Below are positions 27,276 to 36,217 of a stretch of DNA of 64,000 bases, piece by piece; the first letter of the stretch is position 1; each line of letters starts with the position of its first letter. Both the position numbers and the translations under genes were made by a program. The DNA lies in contig NZ_CP047349.1 in assembly GCF_011045835.1 (NCBI RefSeq), positions 620,001 through 684,000 of the forward strand. The letters run 5' to 3'. Source of the stretch: Proteus terrae subsp. cibarius. GTDB taxonomy: Bacteria > Pseudomonadota > Gammaproteobacteria > Enterobacterales > Enterobacteriaceae. The notes under the pieces were generated by a model. It was not told where the DNA came from. It saw only the letters and a list, made by a program, of their open reading frames with translations, and did no database searches.

Positions 27276-27337
27276 TGTAGAAATTTTACGCGACACTGAG
27301 TCACATTCTTCTTATTGAATAGTACAGGAGTCAGAAT

Positions 27338-28561
27338 ATGTGTAGCACTTGCGGTTGTGGCGAAGGCAATGTCAGAATTGAAGGCGTAGAGCCTCATTCA
27401 CATGAGCACCACCATCATCACTCTCATGACCATGATCATCACGACCACGGTCATCATCATGATCACAGCCATCATGGGCATGATCATCATCATGAACACA
27501 ATGCTACTCCAGCGAATACTGTTCATAAATATATTGATAAGTCTGAACAAAAGCATAAGCATAACTACGAAACTCATGGTCAGCCTATCATCGTTCATCA
27601 CCACTATTACCATAACAGCGGTGATGTTCACCTCCATTTTCATAACGATGCACAGCTAAACGAAACTCCTGTTTTCCATGAACATCATCATGGACATGAC
27701 GATCATCATGAACACGATCATTCACACAGTCATGACCATTCTCACAGTCACGATCACGACCATGCTCATGATCATAGCCATGAGCACTCTCATCATCATT
27801 CTCACAGCCACGATCACGAACACGAAGAGCAATTTAGCCCAGTGATTGAAAATCAGAATATGCATTATGGCCAAGGTGAAGCAGGAACACATGCTCCCGG
27901 TATTAGCCAAAAGCGTATGCTGAAAATTGAAATGGATGTACTGGATAAAAATAACCGTATTGCCGTTCATAACCGTGAACATTTTGAACAACAAAATGTG
28001 TTGGCATTGAATTTAGTTTCAAGTCCAGGCTCTGGTAAAACGACACTATTAACACAAACATTAAAACAGTTAGCGCAACGAGTGTCTTGTGCTGTGATCG
28101 AAGGCGATCAACAAACTACTAATGATGCGGATCGTATCCGTGAAACAGGTGTGCCAGCGATCCAAGTAAATACAGGCAAAGGTTGTCATCTTGATGCACA
28201 AATGGTGCATGATGCGACACACCAATTAGGCTTACAGGATAACAGCGTTCTCTTTATTGAAAACGTGGGTAACTTAGTTTGTCCTGCCAGTTTTGATCTG
28301 GGTGAAAAGCATAAAGTCGCTATTCTTTCTGTCACTGAAGGTGAAGATAAGCCTCTGAAATACCCGCATATGTTCGCTGCGGCTGATTTAATGATTATCA
28401 ACAAAATTGATTTAGTGCCACATCTGAATATTGACGTTCAAGCCTGCATTGAATCAGCTCGTCGTGTTAATCCAAATATCGAAATCATTGCGTTATCAGC
28501 AACAACGGGTGAAGGCATGGAAGAGTGGTTAGCTTGGTTGGAGAGTCGTTTATGTGCTTAG
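27338..28561 (+). CDS. hypB: hydrogenase nickel-insertion GTPase HypB, extremely histidine-rich
   Basis: HypB is the GTPase that delivers nickel to the hydrogenase large subunit. The 407 residues have three parts. First comes the high-affinity nickel motif [10 protein letters not shown]. Then a region from about residue 20 to 162 holds about 60 histidines, alternating with Asp, Ser and Glu and split by a less biased stretch around 55-85. Last is the SIMIBI GTPase domain with Walker [10 protein letters not shown] (228-236), [13 protein letters not shown], and NKIDL. E. coli HypB is 290 residues and lacks the His-rich block, which is a likely nickel store. AGGAG precedes the start. The last ten bases overlap hybG/hypC. 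Confidence 0.96.
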   Translation: MCSTCGCGEGNVRIEGVEPHSHEHHHHHSHDHDHHDHGHHHDHSHHGHDHHHEHNATPANTVHKYIDKSEQKHKHNYETHGQPIIVHHHYYHNSGDVHLHFHNDAQLNETPVFHEHHHGHDDHHEHDHSHSHDHSHSHDHDHAHDHSHEHSHHHSHSHDHEHEEQFSPVIENQNMHYGQGEAGTHAPGISQKRMLKIEMDVLDKNNRIAVHNREHFEQQNVLALNLVSSPGSGKTTLLTQTLKQLAQRVSCAVIEGDQQTTNDADRIRETGVPAIQVNTGKGCHLDAQMVHDATHQLGLQDNSVLFIENVGNLVCPASFDLGEKHKVAILSVTEGEDKPLKYPHMFAAADLMIINKIDLVPHLNIDVQACIESARRVNPNIEIIALSATTGEGMEEWLAWLESRLCA

Positions 28562-28818
28562 GTGTTCCAGCTAAGATTGTTGAGGTGGGTGAAGACGTCC
28601 ACCAACTCGCTTATGCCGAGGTCAGTGGTGTCAAACGTGCTGTTAATATTTCAATGGTATGTGAAGGCGAACCTAGTGAATTATTAGGCAAATGGGTACT
28701 TATTCATGTGGGATTTGCCATGAGTATTCTTGATGAGCAAGAAGCGCAAGATACTCTTGATGCATTACAGCATGTTTATGGTGTAACCCTCGAAGAGGCT
28801 GATGATGCAGTACGTTGA
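28552..28818 (+). CDS. hybG: HypC/HybG-family hydrogenase maturation chaperone
   Basis: HypC-family proteins bind HypD and then the large subunit precursor, carrying the Fe(CN)2CO group; the N-terminal Cys2 is essential, and here the protein starts [10 protein letters not shown] chose ATG 28552 for that reason; the frame is open 27 bases further. Among the two E. coli paralogues it is closer to HybG than to Hyp[10 protein letters not shown], the [12 protein letters not shown] region and [11 protein letters not shown] all follow HybG. That fits a chaperone serving hydrogenase-2. It is 88 residues and overlaps both hypB and hypD. It could equally be labelled hypC. Confidence 0.9.
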   Translation: MCLGVPAKIVEVGEDVHQLAYAEVSGVKRAVNISMVCEGEPSELLGKWVLIHVGFAMSILDEQEAQDTLDALQHVYGVTLEEADDAVR

Positions 28819-29941
28819 TGAATTTCGTGATCCCGAACTTGCGAAAGCCTTACTAGCCCAAATTCGTGAAACTATTTCACAATGGCCTCACCCTATTAAA
28901 CGTCCATTACAAATCATGGAAGTGTGCGGTGGGCATACACATGCCATTTTTAAATTTGGTTTAGGCCGCTTATTACCAGAAGAAATTGAATTTGTTCACG
29001 GGCCGGGTTGTCCTGTTTGTGTATTACCGATGGGACGAATTGATGCATGTTTAGAAATCGCAGCCCGTCCTGACGTCATTTTCTGTACTTTTGGTGATGC
29101 AATGCGAGTACCTGGTCGTAATGGCTCAATGCTTGATGCACGTCGTCGTGGTAGTGATATTCGTATTGTCTATTCACCACTCGATTCACTCAAAATTGCA
29201 CAAGATAATCCAGACAAACAAGTTGTCTTCTTTGGTTTAGGTTTTGAAACGACGATGCCAAGCACAGCAATGACGCTACAACAAGCGAAATTGCGCGGGC
29301 TTAAAAACTTTTCTCTGTTTTGTCAGCATATAACTATCGTGCCTACTTTACGTTGCCTACTAGAGCAAGATGATGTTCGCATTGACGGTTTTATTGCACC
29401 GGGGCACGTCAGCATGGTGATTGGTTGTACGCCATATCAACCGCTATGTGACGAATTTGAAAAGCCTTTTGTAGTGACAGGATTTGAACCATTAGACTTA
29501 TTACAAGCTATACTGATGGTCATTAAACAACTTAAAGCAAAAGCAGAAAATACAGATTATGTTTTAAGTATTGAAAACCAATATAGTCGCATTGTACCGA
29601 ATGAAGGTAATAAGTTGGCTCAAAAAGCACTTAGCGAAGTGTTTATGTTAAAAGAAACCAGTGAATGGCGTGGATTGGGTGAGATCCCAATGTCAGGTAT
29701 TCAATTAACACCAGCTTATTCTGAGTTTGATGCTGAGTTACGTTTTACACCTGCACCGCAGAAAGTGGCAGATAACCCACAATCTCGCTGTGGCGATGTA
29801 TTAACAGGACGATGCAAACCTTCCGATTGCCCACTCTTTGGTAAAAGTTGTACACCAGAAACGGCATTGGGTGCTTTAATGGTATCATCCGAAGGTGCAT
29901 GTGCGGCTTATTATCAGTATCGCCGTGAAGGTAATATATGA
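28802..29941 (+). CDS. hypD: hydrogenase Fe(CN)2CO assembly protein HypD
   Basis: HypD (379 residues) is the Fe-S scaffold on which the iron with its cyanide and CO ligands is built, together with HypC/HybG. Visible hallmarks are [20 protein letters not shown] (about 40-59), [11 protein letters not shown] (about 66-76), [11 protein letters not shown] near 100, [12 protein letters not shown] near 143 and the C-terminal cysteine group [20 protein letters not shown]. Two ATG codons occur in tandem (28802 and 28805); either may be used. It overlaps hypC/hybG by 17 bases and hypE by four. Confidence 0.96.
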   Translation: MMQYVDEFRDPELAKALLAQIRETISQWPHPIKRPLQIMEVCGGHTHAIFKFGLGRLLPEEIEFVHGPGCPVCVLPMGRIDACLEIAARPDVIFCTFGDAMRVPGRNGSMLDARRRGSDIRIVYSPLDSLKIAQDNPDKQVVFFGLGFETTMPSTAMTLQQAKLRGLKNFSLFCQHITIVPTLRCLLEQDDVRIDGFIAPGHVSMVIGCTPYQPLCDEFEKPFVVTGFEPLDLLQAILMVIKQLKAKAENTDYVLSIENQYSRIVPNEGNKLAQKALSEVFMLKETSEWRGLGEIPMSGIQLTPAYSEFDAELRFTPAPQKVADNPQSRCGDVLTGRCKPSDCPLFGKSCTPETALGALMVSSEGACAAYYQYRREGNI

Positions 29942-30957
29942 AACAACCTGATGAAATCACCTTAGCTCAAGGAAATGGTGGGCAAGGTATGCAACAACTT
30001 ATCGAAGGACTGTTTTTAAAAGCGTTCGATAATCCATTATTAAATGAAAAAGAAGACCAAGCGCGGATCGCATTAAATGAGTTAACCACTCTTGGCGATC
30101 GTCTTGCATTTAGTACCGACAGCTATGTCATCGATCCGATTATTTTTCCCGGTGGAAATATTGGTAAATTATCTGTTTGCGGTACGGCTAACGATCTTTC
30201 TGTTGGTGGTGCGGTTCCTCGTTACCTTTCCTGTGGTTTTATTCTTGAAGAAGGGCTTCCATTTGAAACCCTAGAAATCCTTGTTATGGCGATGGCGAAA
30301 GCGGCTGCACAAGCAGGAATACAGATTGTCACAGGGGATACGAAAGTGGTTCCTCGTGGTGCTGCGGATAAGATCTTTATTAATACAGCAGGTATTGGCG
30401 TTATCCCAACCAAAATTCATTGGGCTGCAAACAATATCAAAGCGGGCGATAAGATCTTAGTGAGTGGTACTATTGGCGATCACGGCGCAACAATCCTTAA
30501 TCTACGTGAAAATTTAGGATTAGAAGCGGATCTACAAAGTGACTGCGCTGTTCTTGAGCCAATGATCGCACCTTTACGTCAAATCGAAGGTATTCGTGCA
30601 TTACGTGATGCCACACGAGGTGGTGTGACCGCAATTTTACATGAATTTGCTCAAGCCAGTGGTTGTGGAATGAATGTGCATGAAAGCAAATTACCGATGA
30701 AACAATCTGTTCGTGGCGTTTGTGAATTATTAGGGCTTGAAGCGCTAAATTTTGCTAACGAAGGAAAAATTGTTTTAGTGGTATCACCAGAAGCTGAAGC
30801 TGAAGTACTTGAAGCGTTACATCAACATACTTTAGGTAAAGACGCTTGTACTATTGGTGAAGTTACTGAGGATAATTATATTCGGTTAACAGGAATTTTC
30901 GGGACTAGCCGTATTCTTGACTTACCTTATAACGAACCATTACCTCGTATTTGCTAA
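29938..30957 (+). CDS. hypE: hydrogenase cyanide-ligand synthesis protein HypE
   Basis: HypE accepts a carbamoyl group from HypF on its C-terminal cysteine and dehydrates it to the thiocyanate that supplies the cyanide ligands. The 339-residue protein ends PLPRIC, exposing the required terminal Cys. AIR-synthase-like ATP-binding motifs are visible: LAQGNGGQGM at the N-terminus, STDSYVIDPIIFPGG and GDTKVVPRG. It is the last gene of the hyb-hyp run. HypF and HypA, both needed for maturation, are not encoded here. Confidence 0.96.
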   Translation: MKQPDEITLAQGNGGQGMQQLIEGLFLKAFDNPLLNEKEDQARIALNELTTLGDRLAFSTDSYVIDPIIFPGGNIGKLSVCGTANDLSVGGAVPRYLSCGFILEEGLPFETLEILVMAMAKAAAQAGIQIVTGDTKVVPRGAADKIFINTAGIGVIPTKIHWAANNIKAGDKILVSGTIGDHGATILNLRENLGLEADLQSDCAVLEPMIAPLRQIEGIRALRDATRGGVTAILHEFAQASGCGMNVHESKLPMKQSVRGVCELLGLEALNFANEGKIVLVVSPEAEAEVLEALHQHTLGKDACTIGEVTEDNYIRLTGIFGTSRILDLPYNEPLPRIC

Positions 30958-30960
30958 TAG

Positions 30961-31012
30961 CTTATTACCCACTTATAGATTGAATGTTCACAAGGTTTAT
31001 AAGTGGGATAAG
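30961..31012 (+). other. long stem-loop after hypE
   Basis: CCCACTTATA (30968-30977) pairs perfectly with TATAAGTGGG (30998-31007); CTTAT and ATAAG extend the stem past a two-base bulge. No T run follows, so it is not a standard terminator. It may stabilise the end of the hyp mRNA or act in control of the following yedE leader. Confidence 0.5.
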
Positions 31013-31103
31013 TTACCTATCTGTTACAAAAAGTTTGTTATAACGCAAATTTATCTCATTTATCTGAATACTGACTCTTTGATAAAAAAATTATTGGAGT
31101 AAC

Positions 31104-31157
31104 ATGTTCGGCCAATCCTACTGCGTGGAGAGGGTCTCTCGTAGAGGTAAGCTCTAG
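31104..31157 (+). CDS. 17-residue putative leader peptide upstream of yedE
   Basis: A short frame reads MFGQSYCVERVSRRGKL and stops at TAG eight bases before the yedE ATG. It has a better ribosome binding site (TTGGAGTAAC before its ATG) than most small chance frames. Its stop codon overlaps AGGA, the likely ribosome binding site of yedE. The RNA can form mutually exclusive short helices: GAGAG 31128-31132 with CTCTC 31136-31140; CTCT 31136-31139 with AGAG 31143-31146; and AGAG 31143-31146 with CTCT 31152-31155. This suggests control of yedE by translation of the leader. I know of no described homologue. Confidence 0.5.
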   Translation: MFGQSYCVERVSRRGKL

Positions 31158-31165
31158 GAAAAAAC

Positions 31166-32392
31166 ATGTCTTGGTCAGAATTTAAATCTCAATACCTGAT
31201 CCGTTTTTGGAAGCCTCTTCCAGCTGTTATTGCGGCAGGTATCTTATCAACTTACTACTTTGGTTTAACCGGTACATTCTGGGCTGTCACGGGTGAATTT
31301 ACTCGTTGGGGCGGTCACGTTATGCAATGGTTTGGTGCTCACCCTGAAGAATGGGGTTATTTTAAAATCATTGGTCTTGAAGGTACGCCATTAACGCGTA
31401 TTGATGGCGTTATGATTATCGGGATGTTTGGAGGTTGTATTATGGCCGCTCTTTGGGCTAACAACGTCAAACTTCGTCATCCTCAGCATAAAATTCGTAT
31501 TCTTCAAGCTGTTCTAGGTGGGATCATCGCTGGTTTTGGTGCTCGCTTAGCAATGGGGTGTAACCTTGCCGCTTTCTTTACTGGCATTCCTCAGTTCTCT
31601 TTACATGCTTGGTTTTTTGCTGTTGCAACGGCAATCGGCTCTTACTTTGGCGCCAAATTATCATTGATGCCTCTGTTTCGTATTCCGGTAAAACTGCAAA
31701 AAGTCAGTCAAGCTTCACCTATCACTCAAGATAAACAACGAGCGAAGCGCCGCTTTAGATTGGGAATGGTGATCTTTTTTGCCATGATTGCGTGGTCTTT
31801 AATTATTCTCTTTGATTCACCAAAACTGGGTTTCGCTATGTTAGGCGGTATTGGTTTTGGTATTTTAATTGAACGTGCGCAAATCTGTTTTACTTCTGCT
31901 TTCCGTGACTTATGGATAACAGGTAGAACCCATATGGCAAAAGCGATTATCATCGGTATGGCGGTGAGTGCGATTGGGATCTTCAGTTATGTTCAGCTAG
32001 GTGCTGCACCTAAAATTATGTGGGCAGGCCCGAATGCCGTCATTGGTGGTTTGCTTTTTGGTTTCGGTATTGTTCTGGCTGGTGGGTGTGAAACGGGGTG
32101 GATGTATCGTGCCGTTGAAGGTCAAATCCACTTTTGGTGGGTTGGGCTTGGTAACGTAATCGGTTCAACATTACTGGCTTATTATTGGGATGATTTTGCC
32201 TCAGTGATCGCAACGGATTATGACAAGATTAATTTACTTGATACCTTTGGCCCTGTGGGGGGATTAGGTGTGACGTATCTGATGCTTGGTGTGTCATTTG
32301 TATTATTACTTTGGTGGGAAAAACACTTTTTCCGTAAAAAAGCCCAACAAGCACAATCTATTTCAACGCAGATTAATAAGGAAATCGCATGA
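31166..32392 (+). CDS. yedE: YeeE/YedE-family sulfur/selenium transport membrane protein
   Basis: An inner-membrane protein of 408 residues with about ten hydrophobic segments. It belongs to the YeeE/YedE family, whose member TsuA (YeeE) moves thiosulfate through conserved cysteines. The cysteine signatures are here: ARLAMGCNLAAFFTG (about 128-142), ERAQICFTSAFRDLW (about 236-250) and LAGGCETGWMYRAVEG (about 303-318). YedE-YedF pairs are often linked to selenium metabolism, so selenite/selenophosphate-related substrates are an alternative. It overlaps yedF by four bases as in E. coli, and a short leader frame ends just before its start. Confidence 0.9.
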   Translation: MSWSEFKSQYLIRFWKPLPAVIAAGILSTYYFGLTGTFWAVTGEFTRWGGHVMQWFGAHPEEWGYFKIIGLEGTPLTRIDGVMIIGMFGGCIMAALWANNVKLRHPQHKIRILQAVLGGIIAGFGARLAMGCNLAAFFTGIPQFSLHAWFFAVATAIGSYFGAKLSLMPLFRIPVKLQKVSQASPITQDKQRAKRRFRLGMVIFFAMIAWSLIILFDSPKLGFAMLGGIGFGILIERAQICFTSAFRDLWITGRTHMAKAIIIGMAVSAIGIFSYVQLGAAPKIMWAGPNAVIGGLLFGFGIVLAGGCETGWMYRAVEGQIHFWWVGLGNVIGSTLLAYYWDDFASVIATDYDKINLLDTFGPVGGLGVTYLMLGVSFVLLLWWEKHFFRKKAQQAQSISTQINKEIA

Positions 32393-32631
32393 GTCAGAAA
32401 GACACCATTATTCCTGATTATCGTTTAGATATGGTCGGTGAACCTTGTCCTTATCCTGCGGTGGCAACGCTTGAAGCTATGCCATCACTGAAAAAAGGTG
32501 AAATATTAGAAGTGGTGAGTGATTGTCCTCAATCAATCAACAATATTCCACTTGATGCGAAAAATTACGGTTATACTGTATTAGATATTCAACAAGATGG
32601 CCCGACTATCCGTTATTTAATTCAAAAATAA
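32389..32631 (+). CDS. yedF: TusA/SirA-family sulfur carrier-like protein YedF
   Basis: An 80-residue protein of the TusA-like fold, nearly identical in core sequence to E. coli YedF (RLDMVGEPCPYPAVATLEAM, then VSDCPQSINNIPLDA). The Cys of the CPxP motif (in GEPCPYP) would carry persulfide sulfur or selenium. It overlaps yedE by four bases, so the transporter-like protein probably hands its cargo to YedF. The biochemical role remains unsettled. A bidirectional terminator shared with rdgC follows. Confidence 0.92.
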   Translation: MSQKDTIIPDYRLDMVGEPCPYPAVATLEAMPSLKKGEILEVVSDCPQSINNIPLDAKNYGYTVLDIQQDGPTIRYLIQK

Positions 32632-32646
32632 ATTTTTATTAGATAA

Positions 32647-32684
32647 AAAAACAGCCTATTCAGATGAAATGATAGGCTGTTTTC
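32647..32684. terminator. bidirectional terminator between yedF and rdgC
   Basis: AAAACAGCCTAT and ATAGGCTGTTTT form a 12-bp stem around 32651-32680. T runs flank it on both strands, the stronger one (eight T) on the rdgC strand. Confidence 0.85.
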
Positions 32685-32699
32685 GTTAGTAAGATGGCG

Positions 32700-33608
32700 T
32701 TACTCTGCTTCGCCGCCGAGGACTTCGGTGACGCGTTCAATCAAGGCGCTTAATTCACCGGTCATTAAAACAAAATCGGCATCAAAACGTTGGGCAAAAT
32801 CGGCTTTATCAATATCGTCATTTTGTTCACGTAAAGTTTCACTGAATTTGATCCGTTTGATAGAACCATCATCGCAAAGCATAAATTGCAGACGATCTTC
32901 CCAATCTACAGAAAGTTTGGTGACAAATTTACCCGCTTCAATATGTGTCGCAATTTCGTCAGAAACTAATTCTTGTTTTTTACAACGAATAACACCGCCT
33001 TCATCTAGTACAGCTTTTAACTCTGCTTCATCCATTAAGGTAAAGCCAGCAGGGAGTTCTCCAGAGCGTACCCACTCTGTCATTTTTAATTCAACAGACT
33101 CATTAAAGTTCAGAGGAACAACTGGTAGTGAACCTAAGGTTTTGCGTAACAAGGCTAAGTTATCTTCGGCGCGTTTTGCACTGCCTGAATCAACAATGAC
33201 TAGCTGTTTTTCTAAATCTAGCCAAATAAAAGTTTGTGAGAATTTACTAAATGCGCGAGGAAGTAAGGTGTGAACTACTTCATCTTTTAAGGTGGCTTTC
33301 TCTGTTTTTTTCAGTTTACGGCCTTGTTCGCCTTCAAGTTTTTCAACTTTGTCTTGTAGTGCTTGCTTAATGACAGTTGCAGGTAAGATTTTGTCTTCTT
33401 TTCGTGCGCACATCATGACTTGTTTACCGGCTACATGGATAAGCGCTTCACCTCGATCGCCCATTGGAGAAACCCAACCTGTTCGAGTCATATCTTGGCT
33501 ACTACAAGGTGTGAATGCCAATGAAGCAAGCTGTTGTTCTAACTCATCCATCGACAGTGCTATCTCTTTATTTAAGCGATAGACCAAAATATTTTTAAAC
33601 CACAGCAT
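32700..33608 (-). CDS. rdgC: recombination-associated protein RdgC
   Basis: RdgC is a nucleoid-associated, ring-forming DNA-binding protein that restrains RecA and is needed for growth in some recombination mutants. The 302 residues match E. coli RdgC (303): [16 protein letters not shown] at the start, [34 protein letters not shown] central segment, [10 protein letters not shown] and [19 protein letters not shown] at the end. Monocistronic by layout: it converges on yedF and its promoter lies in the long spacer with CRP-like sites. Confidence 0.96.
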   Translation of the reverse strand: MLWFKNILVYRLNKEIALSMDELEQQLASLAFTPCSSQDMTRTGWVSPMGDRGEALIHVAGKQVMMCARKEDKILPATVIKQALQDKVEKLEGEQGRKLKKTEKATLKDEVVHTLLPRAFSKFSQTFIWLDLEKQLVIVDSGSAKRAEDNLALLRKTLGSLPVVPLNFNESVELKMTEWVRSGELPAGFTLMDEAELKAVLDEGGVIRCKKQELVSDEIATHIEAGKFVTKLSVDWEDRLQFMLCDDGSIKRIKFSETLREQNDDIDKADFAQRFDADFVLMTGELSALIERVTEVLGGEAE

Positions 33609-33840
33609 CTGACATTCCCCTTAATCATTATTTACCGCAATATGATACTGAATGTTTAAGGTATCTAAAAGGTAATATCCCTTAAAAGAAAATCTATACA
33701 GTGTTATTTAATAAAAAGATAAAAAAGCTGAAACGAATAATTAGTAACTCTACTCTATGATAATGAGTTTTATTCTTATTTGGGTCGAATTAATTAAGAA
33801 TTTTGATAATGAAATAACATGATTTTCAGCATAAATCATT

Positions 33841-33858
33841 ATGTGATAATAATCACAT
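33841..33858. promoter_or_regulatory. CRP site 1 (perfect consensus core)
   Basis: ATGTGATAATAATCACAT contains TGTGA-N6-TCACA without mismatch and is a full palindrome apart from its centre. It lies about 240 bases upstream of rdgC and more than 1 kb before the porin gene. Confidence 0.75.
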
Positions 33859-33954
33859 AATTTTATTTTTAGACTCTTTTCGCTTACAAACTGAAATCAC
33901 TTTCAGATTTATCCCTGCATTAATTTACAAAACAAAAATATTCCTGACACTATC

Positions 33955-33972
33955 ATGTGATAATTATCACAA
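33955..33972. promoter_or_regulatory. CRP site 2 (perfect consensus core)
   Basis: ATGTGATAATTATCACAA contains TGTGA-N6-TCACA without mismatch, centred 114 bases from site 1. Confidence 0.75.
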
Positions 33973-34012
33973 AATCAGGAAAATATAGAAGGGTGCTTTT
34001 CATAATTAACAA

Positions 34013-34028
34013 AGTGATTTCGATCACA
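34013..34028. promoter_or_regulatory. CRP-like site 3
   Basis: AGTGATTTCGATCACA has one mismatch to TGTGA-N6-TCACA. It is centred 57 bases from site 2, half the distance between sites 1 and 2. Confidence 0.6.
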
Positions 34029-34524
34029 AATTTTGATATTTCTTTTTCAAATATCGATAAAATAGCACTATTGGGCTTTTTATATTAACCATGGTAATAA
34101 TTTAGATTTCGTAATGTTTCATTGGGTTTTGTTGTTACTTGTACGTATTGATTAGATATTGTGATTGAATGGTATTCTTATGCTCCTCTTTTTGATATTT
34201 GCAGATAATTATTCTTTTTATGATAGTGTGCTACTCGTTATCACCAGTTAAATTGTATTTAAATTCGACTTTGCCTTTATTTAAATAAGAAATAAATATA
34301 AAGAATAAAAATTATTAATTAGGAATAACAATATTCAAATCTTTAGTGTTATTTATTTAGTGGTTAAAATTAATACTTCCTTTTAAATATATTAAATAGG
34401 GGGATAAATTTTTTATTAGCAAAAAAAAGAGTCTTATAAAGAAATGAAATATAAAAGAAAAATCCAAAAGCGCTATTTTTAAAAAGTTGATTAAGTTCAA
34501 AAAACACGTATCTTTACCTTTAAT

Positions 34525-34540
34525 TGTGATGCCTATCACT
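34525..34540. promoter_or_regulatory. CRP-like site 4, porin side
   Basis: TGTGATGCCTATCACT has one mismatch to TGTGA-N6-TCACA and lies about 400 bases upstream of the porin start. Confidence 0.6.
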
Positions 34541-34576
34541 TGGGTATGTAACCATGAAAATGCACATTGGTGTAAT

Positions 34577-34592
34577 TGTGGGCTACATCACG
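34577..34592. promoter_or_regulatory. CRP-like site 5, porin side
   Basis: TGTGGGCTACATCACG has two mismatches to TGTGA-N6-TCACA and is centred 52 bases, about five helical turns, from site 4. Confidence 0.4.
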
Positions 34593-34934
34593 AAAGTAGG
34601 GCTTTTTTTTGAGTAACATGCCATCGAAAACTCAACAACCTATTTCTTTTCCTAACAGAAATAAAAGCAATGCCCTTATTTAAATATAATGAGGATATTA
34701 TTTTTGTGTCTTATTGGTGATTACGTCTGTGTCAAGGAAATTAAAACCTTTAAGAAGATTTTGTAGAGTCATAATTAGTAGCTATAAAAATTATCAATTG
34801 TGAGAGCGATTTTCTTTTTCGAAATTCGTGGCAGAGATCTTTTGCCTGAATCTCAGGTCAACTATATACGGCGGTATTATTTTTGACCTTAAAGAAAATC
34901 ATAAAACTATAGAAAATAGATGGGTATTTTAATC

Positions 34935-36134
34935 ATGAAAAGCTTGAAGCCTCTAGCAGCACTGGTTGGTTTGTTGGTTCTTTCTGGATCTGCAAACGCA
35001 GTAAACGTGTATAACGATAAAGGTACACGTTTTGATGTAAACGGTCAGTTCCGTCTAAAAACACAAGTGACTAGCCAAAATCATGAAATGAAAATGACGG
35101 ATGACGGTAGCCGTATTGGTTTCTTCGGTTCACACGAACTGACTAACGATATCAAAGTATTTGGTAAATTAGAGTGGGGTTCAGACACTCAAAAAACTAA
35201 CAGTGACAACCCTAAATCAAACTTTGAAATGTACAACCGTGTGGGTTATGTGGGTTTCTCTCACCGTGATTATGGTCAAATCCAATTTGGTCGTACCTAT
35301 ATTCCGATCGACTGGGTTAAAAAATCAAGCTATGGCTACGGTAACACTGGTGTATTCTACTTTAGCGATGTATTGGGTCGTTCAGTCGGTTATTCCGGTG
35401 GTGAAACGAGCGTTAATGGTAAATATGTAAATACTAACGGTGTTGGTAAAAACAACTTTATGACCCGTTTACCACAAACTATCTTTATTGAAACTAATCG
35501 TTACGAAGGTTTCAAATTAGCGGGTACAGTGACGGGTAAAACAGGTGATGATGGTCGTCGTGTTGCAGGTGATATTACACGAGCTTATTCATTAGTTGGT
35601 TTCTATAAATCAACATTCGGCTTAGAATTTGATGCAGGTTATTCTGCTGCTAAAGGTGAAGCAAACAATTCAGGTCCAAATAAAGATAAAACACCTGAAA
35701 ACAGTATTTTAGCTTTTGGTGCAGAATACTTCTTCCCAGGCCGTGAATTTTCTATTGGTTTAGACTATGGTCAATCTCGTGGTAAAAACCCAGGTTTAGC
35801 CCTCTATGAAAATCAATTTAAAAACCCACGTGGTTGGAACTCAGTTAAAGGCGATTGGAAAGCAGATTTATATGGTGTTGGTGTGAAATGGCACTGGGAT
35901 CGTATCGAAAGTGGTATGTATGCGGGTTACTACCTGCGTGATGGTGATGCAAACACGTTCAACTACAAAAAAGAAACCTATACTGTGGGTGTAGATAAAC
36001 GTTTTGCAGTATCTAAATATAACAACTTACGTTTATTCGCTGAAATGGCATACGATGATGCTCGCAGTGATAACGTGAAGTATGAAGATAAAAAACAATA
36101 TATCTTCGAAACAGGTATGCGTCTGTACTTCTAG
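34935..36134 (+). CDS. outer-membrane porin of the general trimeric porin family
   Basis: A beta-barrel porin with signal peptide MKSLKPLAALVGLLVLSGSA (cleavage after NA) and mature start VNVYNDKGTRFDVNGQF. Porin signatures include GSRIGFFGSHELTNDIKVFG, a run of aromatic-flanked strands, and the C-terminal FETGMRLYF ending in Phe, the BAM recognition signal. I chose ATG 34935 because the signal peptide starts there; an ATG 15 bases earlier is in frame and cannot be excluded. It is followed after a hairpin by cpdB, an RNase T2 and a nucleotidase, so it probably admits nucleotides or oligonucleotides to that pathway. It is not an obvious OmpF/OmpC orthologue. Confidence 0.85.
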   Translation: MKSLKPLAALVGLLVLSGSANAVNVYNDKGTRFDVNGQFRLKTQVTSQNHEMKMTDDGSRIGFFGSHELTNDIKVFGKLEWGSDTQKTNSDNPKSNFEMYNRVGYVGFSHRDYGQIQFGRTYIPIDWVKKSSYGYGNTGVFYFSDVLGRSVGYSGGETSVNGKYVNTNGVGKNNFMTRLPQTIFIETNRYEGFKLAGTVTGKTGDDGRRVAGDITRAYSLVGFYKSTFGLEFDAGYSAAKGEANNSGPNKDKTPENSILAFGAEYFFPGREFSIGLDYGQSRGKNPGLALYENQFKNPRGWNSVKGDWKADLYGVGVKWHWDRIESGMYAGYYLRDGDANTFNYKKETYTVGVDKRFAVSKYNNLRLFAEMAYDDARSDNVKYEDKKQYIFETGMRLYF

Positions 36135-36169
36135 TCCTTTCAAAGTGACTGTTTGACAGAAGTAACGAA

Positions 36170-36191
36170 AGGAGAGCCATTTTGCTCTCCT
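36170..36191 (+). other. intercistronic stem-loop between porin and cpdB
   Basis: AGGAGAGC (36170-36177) pairs with GCTCTCCT (36184-36191) around a six-base loop. No T run follows. Such hairpins usually protect the upstream message or trim its level relative to downstream genes, fitting an abundant porin ahead of enzymes. Confidence 0.6.
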
Positions 36192-36217
36192 GTTAACCAA
36201 TATATAAGGGGTGTGTA

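Larger units (their letters stand above)
33609..34934. other. 1.3 kb AT-rich spacer between rdgC and the porin operon
   Basis: No credible gene on either strand; the longest frame here (60 codons, minus strand, 34357-34539) is lysine/phenylalanine-rich chance sequence. The region holds at least five CRP-like sites (listed separately), divided into a rdgC-proximal group of three and a porin-proximal group of two. A TATAAT hexamer at 34685-34690 could be a -10 for the porin operon, without a good -35. Confidence 0.65.

Noticed and set aside
27398..27994. Several overlapping frames on both strands over the His-rich part of hypB
   Set aside because: The CAT/CAC repeats remove stop codons in other frames; the products are Met/Ile/Val-rich shadows of the histidine codons.
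31021..31165. Known riboswitch in front of yedE
   Set aside because: No conserved core of any riboswitch I can recall fits the sequence; the leader reading frame explains the GC-richer stretch better.
34357..34539. 60-codon frame on the minus strand upstream of the porin
   Set aside because: Low-complexity Phe/Leu/Lys-rich translation of AT-rich DNA, no ribosome binding site and no neighbours on that strand.
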